NCBI RefSeq assembly: GCF_000166135.1
Contig: NC_014666.1
Location: 1,798,001 to 1,862,000 of the forward strand
DNA length: 64,000 nt
DNA from: Pseudofrankia inefficax
GTDB taxonomy: Bacteria; Actinomycetota; Actinomycetes; Frankiales; Frankiaceae
Reading direction: 5' to 3'
Position numbers and translations under genes: made by a program. Positions 36,190 to 45,417 of the stretch are shown here, one piece after another; the stretch's first letter is position 1; every line of letters starts with the position of its first letter. The notes under the pieces are model-generated. The model ran no database searches. It was given only the letters and a program-made list of their open reading frames with translations, and had not been told where the DNA came from.

Positions 36190-36470
36190 AAAATATCTTC
36201 ATGCGCCCCCCGACCCATGACTGTCGCGTGTCGCGACGTGCACATCATCCACCCGGCGGGAGTCGCTGCTCAACCGGCCCTGCTGATGAGACGGCGAGGA
36301 CCTGGACGTGTGTCGGTCTGGCATCGTGAGGCGGAGGTCCCCGGTGCCGCGCTGCAGGACCCGCAGTATTGCCACGGAGACGCCGGAGCGATCGGCGAGT
36401 TCGCGCTGTGAGACGTGGCGTTCAGCCCGGCGGGGGACTTCCCGAAAGTGCGGCAGAGCCGCAGGTCAGG
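36190..36470 (-). pseudogene. remnant of an XRE-type HTH regulator
   Basis: A minus-strand frame contains HVSQRELADRSGVSVAILRV then LQRG, the core of a Cro/CI-type HTH. It is bounded upstream by an in-frame TGA and has no start codon. Downstream it degenerates quickly. I treat it as a relic; it lies in a decayed stretch with the DUF488 relic. Confidence 0.4.
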
Positions 36471-36699
36471 CGCTCCCGCCCGATGCGCCCGATCTCAGGG
36501 GCGCGACGCTGGCGCTCATCCGATGGGAGGTAGCACAACTGCGCTCTCCCCTGGCGGACCGCGGCGCGTTGACGCGACCGGAGCTCCGATCCGCGGTCAT
36601 CACGTTCGGTCAAGTCGATCGGCCATAGGCCCCTGATGCTGGGGACGGTGAGGACGTCCGTCCAGGCGGCGGGCCCGGTCGCGATGCTCCTCTCGCGCG

Positions 36700-37063
36700 C
36701 CTGACGACGGTAGCCCGCTGCCGGCCGCGCGAGGTAATCGACCAGAACCACGGCGTGGTTGATGGCCTCGTCCTTGGCTGCATAGAGAAACGTCCTCGTC
36801 GGGAGCGTTGCCACAGTTTCGCGGAGGCGGCCGACCGCGGGATTCTCGTTGAACTCGGCCCGGTAGCGGTTGCCGAAGTCCGAGAAACGAATCTGGTGTT
36901 GGCCGTAAAAGGTACGTAGCTGTCCGCTGGGAGCGACCTCCTTGCATCACTGGTCGACGGCGGCGCGCTCTTTCGACAGGCGCCGCGGCCGCAGTCGCTC
37001 GGCTGGGACCCGCAACCCGCCTTCGGACTCTGGGGCGTCATGGGCGCGCTTGACTCGCACCAC
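36700..37063 (-). pseudogene. DUF488-family pseudogene with in-frame stop
   Basis: On the minus strand from GTG 37063 the sequence reads VVRVKRAHDAPESEG, LRPRRLSKERAAVDQ, then TGA where the family has Trp, then CKEVAPSGQLRTFYG, RFSDFGNRYRAEFNENPAVG and FLYAAKDEAINHAVVLVDYL. The order and residues match DUF488 proteins of about 120 residues. The internal stop sits at the conserved DxW position, and the leading VDRLWPRGLS block has drifted to AERLRPRRLS. The gene is therefore dead or relies on readthrough. Confidence 0.65.
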
Positions 37064-37174
37064 CGTGTGCTCCGTATCCTCGCTGACGGTCAGCCTGTCT
37101 CGACGTGCCCGATCGTGTTGTTGTCCTCGCCATGGGCATGATCAGGCAAGATCCGCCGCCCAGATCCGGCCGGC

Positions 37175-37342
37175 ATGCCTGCCCTTCCGAACGAGTACGA
37201 TCGCGCCATTCGCGAGCCGGGCGGTGCGTGGCTGATGAGCCGCGTCCGTATCGACCGCGAGAAGGCACGCGGCCGCCTCGATCGAATGATCGTCCGCAGC
37301 CGACGCAAGATCACCGAGGAGCCCGACTTCCCGGGGCAGTGA
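37175..37342 (+). CDS. possible small protein, 55 aa
   Basis: The frame from ATG 37175 gives MPALPNEYDRAIREPGGAW, then LMSRVRIDREKARGRLDRMI, ending EEPDFPGQ. It is charged and helix-rich, with a clean composition unlike the surrounding decayed DNA. I recognise no family and no strong RBS. It may be a genuine short gene or a relic of a longer one; low certainty. Confidence 0.3.
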   Translation: MPALPNEYDRAIREPGGAWLMSRVRIDREKARGRLDRMIVRSRRKITEEPDFPGQ

Positions 37343-38351
37343 TCACATGGGCGGCGCAAGTGCCGCCGGGACCGGAACCGTTGTTCCAGGCCGTCCTGGG
37401 GAAGATCCGCGTCCTGCGGAACGGCCCAGGCCGGCCTGGCTTCTCACCCGGGAAGCCGGCGGCTGGCACAGCGTGGAAGCGGACCTGCGCGCCGCCGCCG
37501 ACCCGGACCCCCGCTTGGTCTCCCTCGGACGCGCGGCTGCGCGCCTGGCTGGCAACAGACGCCGCGACGACCTGGCAACCCCTTCCCAAAGCCCAGCAAG
37601 GCATGGATGGCCGTCTACCTCTCCAACGCGGGACGCTACGACGCCGGCCCCACGCCGGCTGGCCCTCTACGCCGGAATCAGACCCAGAGCCCCACTGCCA
37701 CGCACCGAACGCGAAACGGTGACAACAACCAAACTCCGTCGCCGGCCGCGCCTCGCCTGGGCGCTGACCACTGCAACGACTACGACAATCTCATCGCTCG
37801 TGCCCGTTGGCGGACGCGACGGCACACAATGACATTCACCCACGATGCACAGGTTGATGCACCGCGACGTTGATCGCGATGACTCCACGGAAATTGCGGC
37901 GCAGCTGCAATTTCCATGTGTGCCGGGGCGTGGCGGAGACCACTGATGGGTCGTACCTGCCATCTGAACTCGTCCAGGCGAGGTAGGCCTCTAGCCAGTC
38001 ATCGGGCAGGCCGTCGAGGAGAGCTGGTCCAGCCGAACAAAAATCCAGTAGAAGTCTGAACTCGATCTGAATGATAGTGAATGCCTTCTTGATTTTTTGG
38101 TCGCGGCGTGGATTTCGGCCAGCCACGTGACGACCGTGGAGCGACGCTCCCCGCGTGGCGCGTCTGCGGGCTGTTACTGCGGCAGAGGAGGCTGCTCGCT
38201 AGCGTCGAGTTGATGGGCGCCGTAGTAGGGGGTGACGCTAGTCCGGGCTAGGTTCATGCGGAGGCCATGATCACGGACCTCGGAGGTGGGATGCTGGTCG
38301 TCTCTGCAATGGAGCCAAACGCTCCGGTGCATTGGCGAGCGGCGGTGAGAG
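37343..38351. other. decayed, gene-poor stretch before the STAND gene
   Basis: About 1 kb in which frames on both strands are open but lack conserved motifs. The part around 37900-38130 is noticeably less GC-rich, and its minus frame includes LPDDWLEAYLAWTSS, possibly a fragment of an unknown gene. The last 100 bp should hold the promoter of the STAND gene. Confidence 0.35.
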
Positions 38352-41117
38352 GTGCACGGGTTGACTCCGGAGGAGATCCGGGCTCTAGCAGACGTGTTCG
38401 CGGACCCGGTCGCGGCCGGCCAGCTGGTGGAAGCGGCAGGGTTGGCCCGGAGCCGCCATCCGGCGTGGCCTGCTGGCGGGTCCGGGTCGTTCTGGAGCGA
38501 GGTTTCCCGACTACTGGCGGCGGGAGCCCTCGTAGACGGGCGGGAGAATCTGCTGGCGGTGGCCGCAGCCCTTTACCCCGCGAACGCAGCCTTCGGCACC
38601 GTGGCCCCAGTCGCTGAGCCTGGGTTCGATCGCGACGCGACCGTTCTGCCGCTCTGGTATGTGCCGTGGCTGCGCAACCCGAACTTCACCGGCCGCGATG
38701 ACGAACTGAACGCGCTGCGCGAGCGGTTTTCCGCGAAGGGCGCGGTTTCGATGCTTCCCCAGGCGCTTTACGGCCTCGGCGGCGTCGGCAAGACCCAGCT
38801 CGCGGTCGAGTACTGCTACAGGTTCCGCGACTTCTATGAGATCGTCTGGTGGATCTCGGCCGGACCTGGTGGCCTGGTCAGCGGGCTTGCTGAGCTGGCA
38901 CGCCGTCTTGGAGTGGCGATCCACGGAGCGGCGGCTGAGTCCGCGGCGCACGCCGTCGATCTACTCGCTGGACACCGCCGAGTACATCGCTGGCTAGTGG
39001 TGGTCGACGACGCTGGCAGCCCTCCAGATCCCGCTGCCGAAGATCCGGACAGGCAGGTGTTGACCGCTCTCCTACGGGCAACAGGAAGCGGCGGCCAAGT
39101 GCTAGTGACCTCCCGTGACCCTGCCTGGGCCGGCCTGGCGGAAGCGGTGCGCGTCGAGGTCCTTCGGAGAGTCGAGGCGGTCCGGTTCCTTCGCCGTCGT
39201 GCCCCAAGGCTGTTGGAGGTGCAGGGTGAACACCTCGCCGACCTGCTCGGCGACCTGCCACTTGCCTTGGAGCAGGCCGGCGCGTGGCTCGACCAGTCCG
39301 GCATGGCGGTTGAGATCTACCTCGACCTGCTCGACCGACGGACCCAGGCGATTTTGGCCGAGGGGAAACCAGACGGCTACCCAGTGCCGGTTGCAGCGAC
39401 ATGGACGCTCGCTGTGGACCGCCTCAAAAATCCGGCGGCCATTTGGCTGCTGCGCCTGTGGGCACACTGCGGGCACGACCCGATCCCCGCCGATCTGATC
39501 GGACCCGGTGTCGCCCACCTCCTGCCCGCCCCGCTTGACGAGTTTGCAGCCGATCCGCTGTCCTTCGGGCGATTGGTCCAAACTTTGACCGCGCTAGGCC
39601 TGCTTCGAGTGCTGCCTCACGGATTTGTGCTACACCGATTGGTCCAGGCAGTCCTCCGCGCACACACCCCGCCACACGACAGGGACACTGCGCGCCGCGC
39701 TCTACACCAGTTGCTGGCCGCCGCCGACCCCGCCGACCCCGATCTCCCCGCGAACTGGCCGCGTTATGCGCAGCTGCGCCCACATGCGGTCGCTTCCGGC
39801 CTGGCGGACAGCGACGACTACGGTTGCCGCCAACTCGCACTGCGGCTTCCCTGGTTCCTGAATGCGGCCGGTGACTACCAGGCGAGCCTCGTATTGGGCA
39901 CCGACACTTACAATCGCTGGTCGCGCCGGCTCGGTAGTCATGACTCGCAGACCCTGGCTATCGGGATCGGCCTCGTCGGCACGCTGATCGCGCTTCGCGA
40001 CGACGTCTCGGCTCACACGCTGGCTGAGGAGGTGCGGGCCCGCGTCCCCGGCGCCCTCGGCGACGACCACCCCACCACCCTGATGGCGGACTCCGGTCTC
40101 TCGGCCGCGCTGCTGTCGACGGGCGACTATGCCGAAGGCCAAGCGCTGGCAGAGGCGATCCTGGCCCGCCGACGCGCCACCCTCGGTGACGACCACCCTC
40201 TGACGCTCGGTGCAGCAATCGGTGTCGCCGCCGCACTGCTGGGGAAGGGGGAATTCTCGGCCGCACGCACCCTGTCAGAGCAGGTACACACCAGACTGCG
40301 GGGCATCCTCGGCGAGGACCACCCCACGACCCTGACAGCTGCATCCGGTCTCGTTACCACCCTGACCTTGCTGGGTGACCTACCTGCCGCTCGCGCGCTA
40401 GCCGAGGAGGTGCTGGCCCGGCGCCGCGCCGTTCTCGGTAACGATCATCCGCACGCACTCGACGCGGCAGCTAACCTCGCCGGCACCCTGCTGGCCTTGG
40501 GCGACCTATCGGACGCGCACAGGCTGTTCGAGGACGTGCTGGCGCGGTGCCGTGAGGCCTTCGGTGACGACCACCCCAGGACTTTGAGCGCCGCGGCCAA
40601 TCTCGCGGCCGCGCTGGGGTGCTTGGGCGACGCTTCGGCAGCCCGGAGCATGCTCGATGAGGTGGTAATCCGAAGCCGTGACACGCTCGGCGACGACCAC
40701 CCGGACACTCTGACAGCCATGGCTAAGCTCGGATACGCCCTTATCTCGCTCGGCGAGATATTCACAGCCCAGACGCTCCTCGAGGAGGTCTGGGCCCGCG
40801 GCCGAGATGCCCTCAGCGACAATCACCTTTCGACTTTGGGCGCCGCCACGGGCCTTTCCACGATATTGGCAGAGCAAGGCGACCATCTGGCAGCCCGCGC
40901 ACTTGCTGCGGACGTGTTGGCCCGCTGCCGGACCACCTACGGTGACGATCACCTGCAAACTCTGACCATCGCGGTGATTCTCGCCGACGTGCTGGTAGAG
41001 ATCGGAGATCAGGACGCGGCCCGGACTCTGTTCGAAGAGGTTCTGACCCGTAGCAGGAACCTCCTCGGCGACGAGCATCCATTCACTGTGAGTGTCCGGA
41101 GGTCGCTTCTCCTTTAG
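38352..41117 (+). CDS. EAD1-NB-ARC-TPR STAND protein
   Basis: The 921-residue protein starts with GTG 38352. An EAD1 domain occupies residues 2-85 (LTPEEIRALADVFADP, FWSEVSRLLAAGALVDG, AALYPANAAF). The NB-ARC core follows with an intact Walker A (GLGGVGKTQLAVEYC), Walker B (RWLVVVDDAGSP), QVLVTSRDPAW and LPLALEQAGAWL. From about residue 480 there are about ten TPR units of 42 residues carrying the LGDDHPxTL signature. STAND proteins of this build switch on ATP binding, and EAD1 recruits an effector bearing a like domain. No caspase- or trypsin-type effector with EAD1 is visible here; the EAD1-TPR protein at 32928 is the obvious partner. Confidence 0.88.
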   Translation: MHGLTPEEIRALADVFADPVAAGQLVEAAGLARSRHPAWPAGGSGSFWSEVSRLLAAGALVDGRENLLAVAAALYPANAAFGTVAPVAEPGFDRDATVLPLWYVPWLRNPNFTGRDDELNALRERFSAKGAVSMLPQALYGLGGVGKTQLAVEYCYRFRDFYEIVWWISAGPGGLVSGLAELARRLGVAIHGAAAESAAHAVDLLAGHRRVHRWLVVVDDAGSPPDPAAEDPDRQVLTALLRATGSGGQVLVTSRDPAWAGLAEAVRVEVLRRVEAVRFLRRRAPRLLEVQGEHLADLLGDLPLALEQAGAWLDQSGMAVEIYLDLLDRRTQAILAEGKPDGYPVPVAATWTLAVDRLKNPAAIWLLRLWAHCGHDPIPADLIGPGVAHLLPAPLDEFAADPLSFGRLVQTLTALGLLRVLPHGFVLHRLVQAVLRAHTPPHDRDTARRALHQLLAAADPADPDLPANWPRYAQLRPHAVASGLADSDDYGCRQLALRLPWFLNAAGDYQASLVLGTDTYNRWSRRLGSHDSQTLAIGIGLVGTLIALRDDVSAHTLAEEVRARVPGALGDDHPTTLMADSGLSAALLSTGDYAEGQALAEAILARRRATLGDDHPLTLGAAIGVAAALLGKGEFSAARTLSEQVHTRLRGILGEDHPTTLTAASGLVTTLTLLGDLPAARALAEEVLARRRAVLGNDHPHALDAAANLAGTLLALGDLSDAHRLFEDVLARCREAFGDDHPRTLSAAANLAAALGCLGDASAARSMLDEVVIRSRDTLGDDHPDTLTAMAKLGYALISLGEIFTAQTLLEEVWARGRDALSDNHLSTLGAATGLSTILAEQGDHLAARALAADVLARCRTTYGDDHLQTLTIAVILADVLVEIGDQDAARTLFEEVLTRSRNLLGDEHPFTVSVRRSLLL

Positions 41118-42137
41118 CTAATTCGCCGTGGGCAACAGTCTCGGCCGAGATGGGAACCGAGAAGAACGGAGTCCCGCCACGGGATGGGATGGCAGTCGGT
41201 CGGAAATGGCCCGTGCCATTGGTCCGGCACGGCGCGCTCGCGGTCCTGGAGCAAGGTATGGGGTCCACGCAGGCCAAGACATTCGTTTCAGACATTCGAG
41301 CGAAATACACGTTCGGGGCTGGGCGAACTCCGATAATGGCGGACCGGCCGGCGAACTCCGGGCGACTGCGTGTCTGAGATTGCTCTCGGCGAGGGCCGCC
41401 AGGATTTTCAGATCCGCGAGGAGTTCGGGCGGGAGGAGGCCGCAGGCCGGCCCCGCTTCGGCAACTATGTGGGTCAGGCGGTCCTGCTCGTCGACGGTCC
41501 GTCTGGGTCGTAGGTGGGGGTTGTCGCGAATCTGGGCAGCAGCGCAGACGTCAGAGTTGCACTGCGCGTCCGTAGTGAGCCGGCGGACGATGGGCCCGGC
41601 CTTGGAGTCGCTCGACGCGAGGGCGAGGAGGCTGAGGCCAAGACGGCTGCGGAAGACGACGTCGGCACGGTCAGCGTCGAGCGTGAGGTAGTTCGCTACG
41701 GCCGCCGAGAACACCGTCTCGAATGGCATGTCGCCGGCCCGCAGGCACAGGAGGCGCAGCGCGGCCGCGACGGCGTTCTCCCAACGATCCTGCGTGAGGC
41801 TGGCGTCGAGGCAGTCGAGGGCTTTGCGGTGGTCTCCGGTGGCGCAGTGGGCGAGGACGAGGACCTGGCGGCCGTCGAGAAGGCGTTGGCCGATTCCGCG
41901 GTGCCGACGGACGTGATCGAGCGCCTTAGCCCAGTGACCGGCTCGTGTCAGGGCACGGGTGCCATCGGCGAGGAGCACGGTCCAGAGGAATCGTTCGGCC
42001 GGATCGGGCGTCAGGCCCGGGGTCACGCCGGTGAGCTCGCCGACGGTCTTGTTCGTCGCGGTGGCGCCACCTGTTGGTAGTGCCGCTCCGGTCGCCCGCG
42101 GGTCACCGCCCAGGCGTTCATCGAGGACAGGCTGCAT
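41118..42137 (-). CDS. helical protein associated with the FxLD lanthipeptide locus
   Basis: The frame from the ATG at 42137 (MQPVLDERLGGDPRATGAA) gives 339 residues; an ATG at 42164 is also possible. The middle (residues 50-260) is regular alpha-helical, TPR-like sequence: TRALTRAGHWAKALDHVRRH, RKALDCLDASLTQDRWENAV. I know of no assigned activity. The last 80 residues differ in composition and look like readthrough of former non-coding DNA, so the natural end may lie near 41380. Its stop abuts the convergent STAND gene. It lies 102 bp downstream of the FxLD precursor and is probably cotranscribed. Confidence 0.6.
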   Translation of the reverse strand: MQPVLDERLGGDPRATGAALPTGGATATNKTVGELTGVTPGLTPDPAERFLWTVLLADGTRALTRAGHWAKALDHVRRHRGIGQRLLDGRQVLVLAHCATGDHRKALDCLDASLTQDRWENAVAAALRLLCLRAGDMPFETVFSAAVANYLTLDADRADVVFRSRLGLSLLALASSDSKAGPIVRRLTTDAQCNSDVCAAAQIRDNPHLRPRRTVDEQDRLTHIVAEAGPACGLLPPELLADLKILAALAESNLRHAVARSSPAGPPLSEFAQPRTCISLECLKRMSWPAWTPYLAPGPRARRAGPMARAISDRLPSHPVAGLRSSRFPSRPRLLPTAN

Positions 42138-42239
42138 GGTCAGGGCCTTCGCTCCAGATGGCACGGCCCGGCCGGTGGAGGGGGTGTCCGGCCGGGCCGT
42201 GCTGGATTCGACGAGGTCAGCGACGGGCGGCGATCGCCG

Positions 42240-42401
42240 TTACGCGCAGGTGTTGGTGCAGGCGCTCTGGCACGTGGTGCCGCAGTTGTCGTCGGTCAGG
42301 CGCATCAGCTCGTCGAGGATCGGGCCGGACTCGACGATGCTCACGTCGAGATCGAAGTCCGTGTCGACGGCCGGCGCCGCGGCGGTCGTGGGCGGGGTCA
42401 T
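42240..42401 (-). CDS. FxLD family lanthipeptide precursor
   Basis: This short gene encodes 53 residues. The leader contains the FxLD signature TDFDLDVSIVESG (FDLD at residues 16-19). The core ends DNCGTTCQSACTNTCA, with Cys at 40, 44, 48 and 52 in a regular CxxxCxxxCxxxC pattern among Thr and Ser residues, as needed for lanthionine rings. A perfect AAGGAGG lies nine bases before the ATG. The methyltransferase gene immediately upstream belongs to the FxLD system. A leader/core cleavage site is not readable. No LanB- or LanC-like gene is in the window, so modification would have to be encoded elsewhere or the locus is a remnant. Confidence 0.9.
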   Translation of the reverse strand: MTPPTTAAAPAVDTDFDLDVSIVESGPILDELMRLTDDNCGTTCQSACTNTCA

Positions 42402-42448
42402 GGGATTTCCTCCTTGGAGAACGGCGGGAGTGCGGGGCTTTCCGAGGG

Positions 42449-43699
42449 TCAGTTCGGAAGATCGGTGGCGGTCGGCCAGGAGACGGCCAGTCGCCGGTGT
42501 CGCCGGTCGAGAACCACGGCACCTGCGGGAAGCACGAGGTCAGGGGCGTCGGCGGGGAAGGCTTCGATGCGCGCGGTGAGGCTGCCGCCGTCCCAGGTTC
42601 GGATGCGGGCGGCCATCCGCTCGGCGAGCGCCTCGGCGTCCGGGCCGTGTGCGTACACGCCGAACTCACGCGACGTCTGGCCCGGGGCCTTCGGGCTGAG
42701 CGCGAGGTAGGCGAAGCTGCCCTTGCCGACGATCGTCGGGATGCCCAGCGGCCAGGCGTGGCCGACGACGCCGCGCGCGACGGCTGCCGGCCGGGCCATG
42801 AGCAGCCCGAAGTTGTCGAGCCCGGTCGCCAGCCACAGCAGCAGGCCCTCGAACGACCCGTCCTCGCCGACGCTGGCACTCGACCAGACCTCGACCCGCG
42901 GCCAGGACACCGCCTGACGGACCAAGACCGGGTCGGCGTCCGGCGGATCCTCAAACCGGATCGCCGCATCGTCACCATCGAGGCGGATCACCTCGTCAGG
43001 GTGGGCGCCCACCCCGCGCACAGGGACGAAGCTGCACAGCTCATAACCCCGGCTCACCAGCCGGCCGCCGGCGGACTCGAACACCACCGACCGCGTGAGC
43101 CCCCGCAGCCGCAGCGGGATGACCAGACGGCCGCCAGGCGCGAGCTGGTCGGTGAACGCGGGCGGGATGTCCCACATCCCGGTGGTCACCAACACCAGGT
43201 CGAACGGCGCCCGGTCCGGGACACCGGCGTCGGCGTCCGCGAGCACGACCGTCACCTGGTCGTAGCCGGCGGCGGCCAGACAGCTGCGCGCCCGGTCGAC
43301 GACCTCCGGGTCGATGTCGACCGTCGTCACCGCGCCCGACGGCCCGACCAGCTCCGCGAGCAACGCCGCGTTGTAGCCGCCGCTGCCCACTTCGAGGACC
43401 CGCATCCCGGGCCGGACCTGTACCTGCTCCAGCATCATCGCCTGGATGTGCGGCGCCGAGACCGTGCTGACCAGCGCTCCGGTGTCGTCCCGCCGCACAA
43501 GCACCGTGTTCTCCGGCGCGTACGCCGCTTCGAGGCTCGCGCCTGGCGCGAACAGGTGCCGGGGCACCGTCGAGAACGCCCGCGCCACGTCCTCGCCGCG
43601 CACGGCGCCCAGCTCGCGCAGCCGCTGGACCATCGCCGCTCGCCGCGCTCCGGCTCGGTCGTCGTCAGCGGGGCCGGGTTCCACTCGGGCGTTGCTCAT
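42449..43699 (-). CDS. FxLD-system methyltransferase (PIMT-like)
   Basis: The 416-residue protein is a protein-L-isoaspartate-methyltransferase homologue of the type attached to FxLD lanthipeptides. AFSTVPRHLFAPG opens the catalytic domain. The SAM-binding motif is VLEVGSGGYNAALLAEL, followed by VTTVDIDPEVV and LVLVTTGMWDIPPAF. A second, C-terminal domain of about 190 residues ends in VLDRRHRRLAVSWPTA. It would convert an Asp or the C-terminus of the peptide to an isoaspartyl or methyl-ester form. It is 47 bp upstream of the precursor on the same strand and divergent from an XRE regulator. Confidence 0.87.
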   Translation of the reverse strand: MSNARVEPGPADDDRAGARRAAMVQRLRELGAVRGEDVARAFSTVPRHLFAPGASLEAAYAPENTVLVRRDDTGALVSTVSAPHIQAMMLEQVQVRPGMRVLEVGSGGYNAALLAELVGPSGAVTTVDIDPEVVDRARSCLAAAGYDQVTVVLADADAGVPDRAPFDLVLVTTGMWDIPPAFTDQLAPGGRLVIPLRLRGLTRSVVFESAGGRLVSRGYELCSFVPVRGVGAHPDEVIRLDGDDAAIRFEDPPDADPVLVRQAVSWPRVEVWSSASVGEDGSFEGLLLWLATGLDNFGLLMARPAAVARGVVGHAWPLGIPTIVGKGSFAYLALSPKAPGQTSREFGVYAHGPDAEALAERMAARIRTWDGGSLTARIEAFPADAPDLVLPAGAVVLDRRHRRLAVSWPTATDLPN

Positions 43700-43911
43700 G
43701 CTCCCCTTCTTGGTGCCAGATCTGGCTCTCCCGGCGGGTCGCGCCCCGGAGAGGCTTGGTTGTGCCGTTCAGAGCGTCGGCCGTGCCGAATGGCGCCGCC
43801 ATGCGACGAACGGATACAGGCCATACGCATCACGCATAGACACCGCTACAGCCGGTGCTAGCGTCCACCTGTTGACCGGCCCAGCCAGCAACCCCGGGGA
43901 GACGGCCTGGC

Positions 43912-45405
43912 ATGACCAGCGACCGCCCGCGCCGCCACTGTTCCCGCTGCGGCCACCGCCTCGCAGCCGACAACCGGGCGGCGACCTGCAGCGCCTGCCA
44001 GAGCACGGCGACCAGCGATCGCGGCCACCCGCCCGACGTCCCGAACGAGTTCTGGCGGGCAGTCGCGATCGGCGAGGCCATCGCCACCTGGCACATGGGC
44101 CGGGTGATCTACGCCTACCGCTGCCACCCGTGGCACGGCCAAGCCCTGCCGCAGGAGCTCGTCGCCGGCTGGCTCGGACTCACCCAGGCGCAGCTGAGCC
44201 GCATCGAGAACGGCCGCGCACCGGAGGAGCTCAGCAAGCTGGTCCGCTACAGCCAGATCCTCGGCATCCCCGCCGACCTCCTCTGGTTCGACCGCCCCGG
44301 CGATCCGCGCCAGCGCCAGCCCGCCGATCCACCGCGATCCAGGGAATCCGACGTGGAACTCCTCGGCGTTGCGGCGGCGGACGGCGGGGGAGGTCCTTAC
44401 CGGGTCCTCGCCGAGGTAGGAGAGGTGATCATCGTGGCGGTCGACCGGCGGACGTTCCTCGCGGGCAGCGGAGCGGGGCTCCTCGTCGGTGGGCAGGCCG
44501 TACCGGTCGAATCACCGGGACAGGTCGCTGGACAGGTTGTCGACCACCTGACCGGCCAGATCGAGAGCTTCTACGCCGCCGAAGCCGTCTACGGCCCTCG
44601 CGCTGTCATCCCGTCCGTCCTGGTCCAACAGGAGCTGACCCGTCAGCTGGTCGGCGCCTCCCGGGGCGCGATTCGCCAGGATCTACTCCGTACCAGCGCC
44701 GCCTACACCGGCCGGTTGACCTGGCTGCGCCAGGACGCCGGTGACTTCGCCACCGCGTCGCAGTGGGCCAACGAGACCCTGGAACTGTCGCACCGGGTCG
44801 GCGACGCCCAGCTCATCCGCCACGCCCTGGTGAACAAGGCGATGATCTGCACCGACCAGCGCGACGGCGCGGGAACGCTCGACCTGACCGACGCGGCACT
44901 CGCCGACGAGGCGGTCCTCTGCGCGAAGGTCCGCGTCCAGGCCCTTCAGCAGTCCGCCCACGGCCATGCGCTGCTCGGCGACCGCACCGCGACCGACACC
45001 GCGCTCGACCAGGCGTCCGCGCTGCTGGCCCGGGTCGACGACGACTATCCCTGGTACAACGCGTGCCGCCGGACTCCGAACTATCTGGAGGCCCAGCGCG
45101 CCACCTGTTACAACCGCCTCGGCCTCGGCACCGAGGCGCGGACGCTGTGGGAGCAGGTCATCGGCGCCCTGCCGCCGGGGGCTCGCCGCGACGCGGGCGT
45201 TTACCAGACCCGGCTCGCTCTTTCCTACGCACAGGCCGAGCAGCCGGACGAGGCCGTCGGCGCGATCGACGACGCCGTCACGATCGCCCGCGAGACCGGC
45301 TCGGCCCGGCTACGCCAGGAACTTCACGACGTGTGGCACCAGCTCACGCCCTGGCACGACGCCCAACCAGGACGCGAGGCCAAGGACCTGCTCGCGACGC
45401 TGTAG
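43912..45405 (+). CDS. XRE-family regulator with N-terminal zinc ribbon and TPR-like sensor
   Basis: The 497-residue regulator starts with a zinc-ribbon motif (Cys10, Cys13, Cys26, Cys29). A Cro/CI HTH follows around residues 70-125 (PQELVAGWLGLTQAQLSRIE, then NGRAPEELSKLVRYSQILG). A long alpha-helical TPR-like domain runs from about residue 220 to the end (ASQWANETLELSHRVGDAQL). It is divergent from the FxLD methyltransferase, so it probably controls the lanthipeptide genes. The chosen ATG lies at the first cysteine-rich segment. Confidence 0.85.
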   Translation: MTSDRPRRHCSRCGHRLAADNRAATCSACQSTATSDRGHPPDVPNEFWRAVAIGEAIATWHMGRVIYAYRCHPWHGQALPQELVAGWLGLTQAQLSRIENGRAPEELSKLVRYSQILGIPADLLWFDRPGDPRQRQPADPPRSRESDVELLGVAAADGGGGPYRVLAEVGEVIIVAVDRRTFLAGSGAGLLVGGQAVPVESPGQVAGQVVDHLTGQIESFYAAEAVYGPRAVIPSVLVQQELTRQLVGASRGAIRQDLLRTSAAYTGRLTWLRQDAGDFATASQWANETLELSHRVGDAQLIRHALVNKAMICTDQRDGAGTLDLTDAALADEAVLCAKVRVQALQQSAHGHALLGDRTATDTALDQASALLARVDDDYPWYNACRRTPNYLEAQRATCYNRLGLGTEARTLWEQVIGALPPGARRDAGVYQTRLALSYAQAEQPDEAVGAIDDAVTIARETGSARLRQELHDVWHQLTPWHDAQPGREAKDLLATL

Positions 45406-45417
45406 GAGGACGACACG

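Noticed and set aside
41150-41377. Plus-strand frame of 75 codons after the STAND gene
   Set aside because: It looks partly protein-like, but it has no RBS, no recognised family, and overlaps the doubtful end of the minus-strand gene; too weak to list.
42074-43861. Plus-strand frame of 595 codons
   Set aside because: It runs antisense to the FxLD precursor and methyltransferase and is very rich in Arg and Pro.
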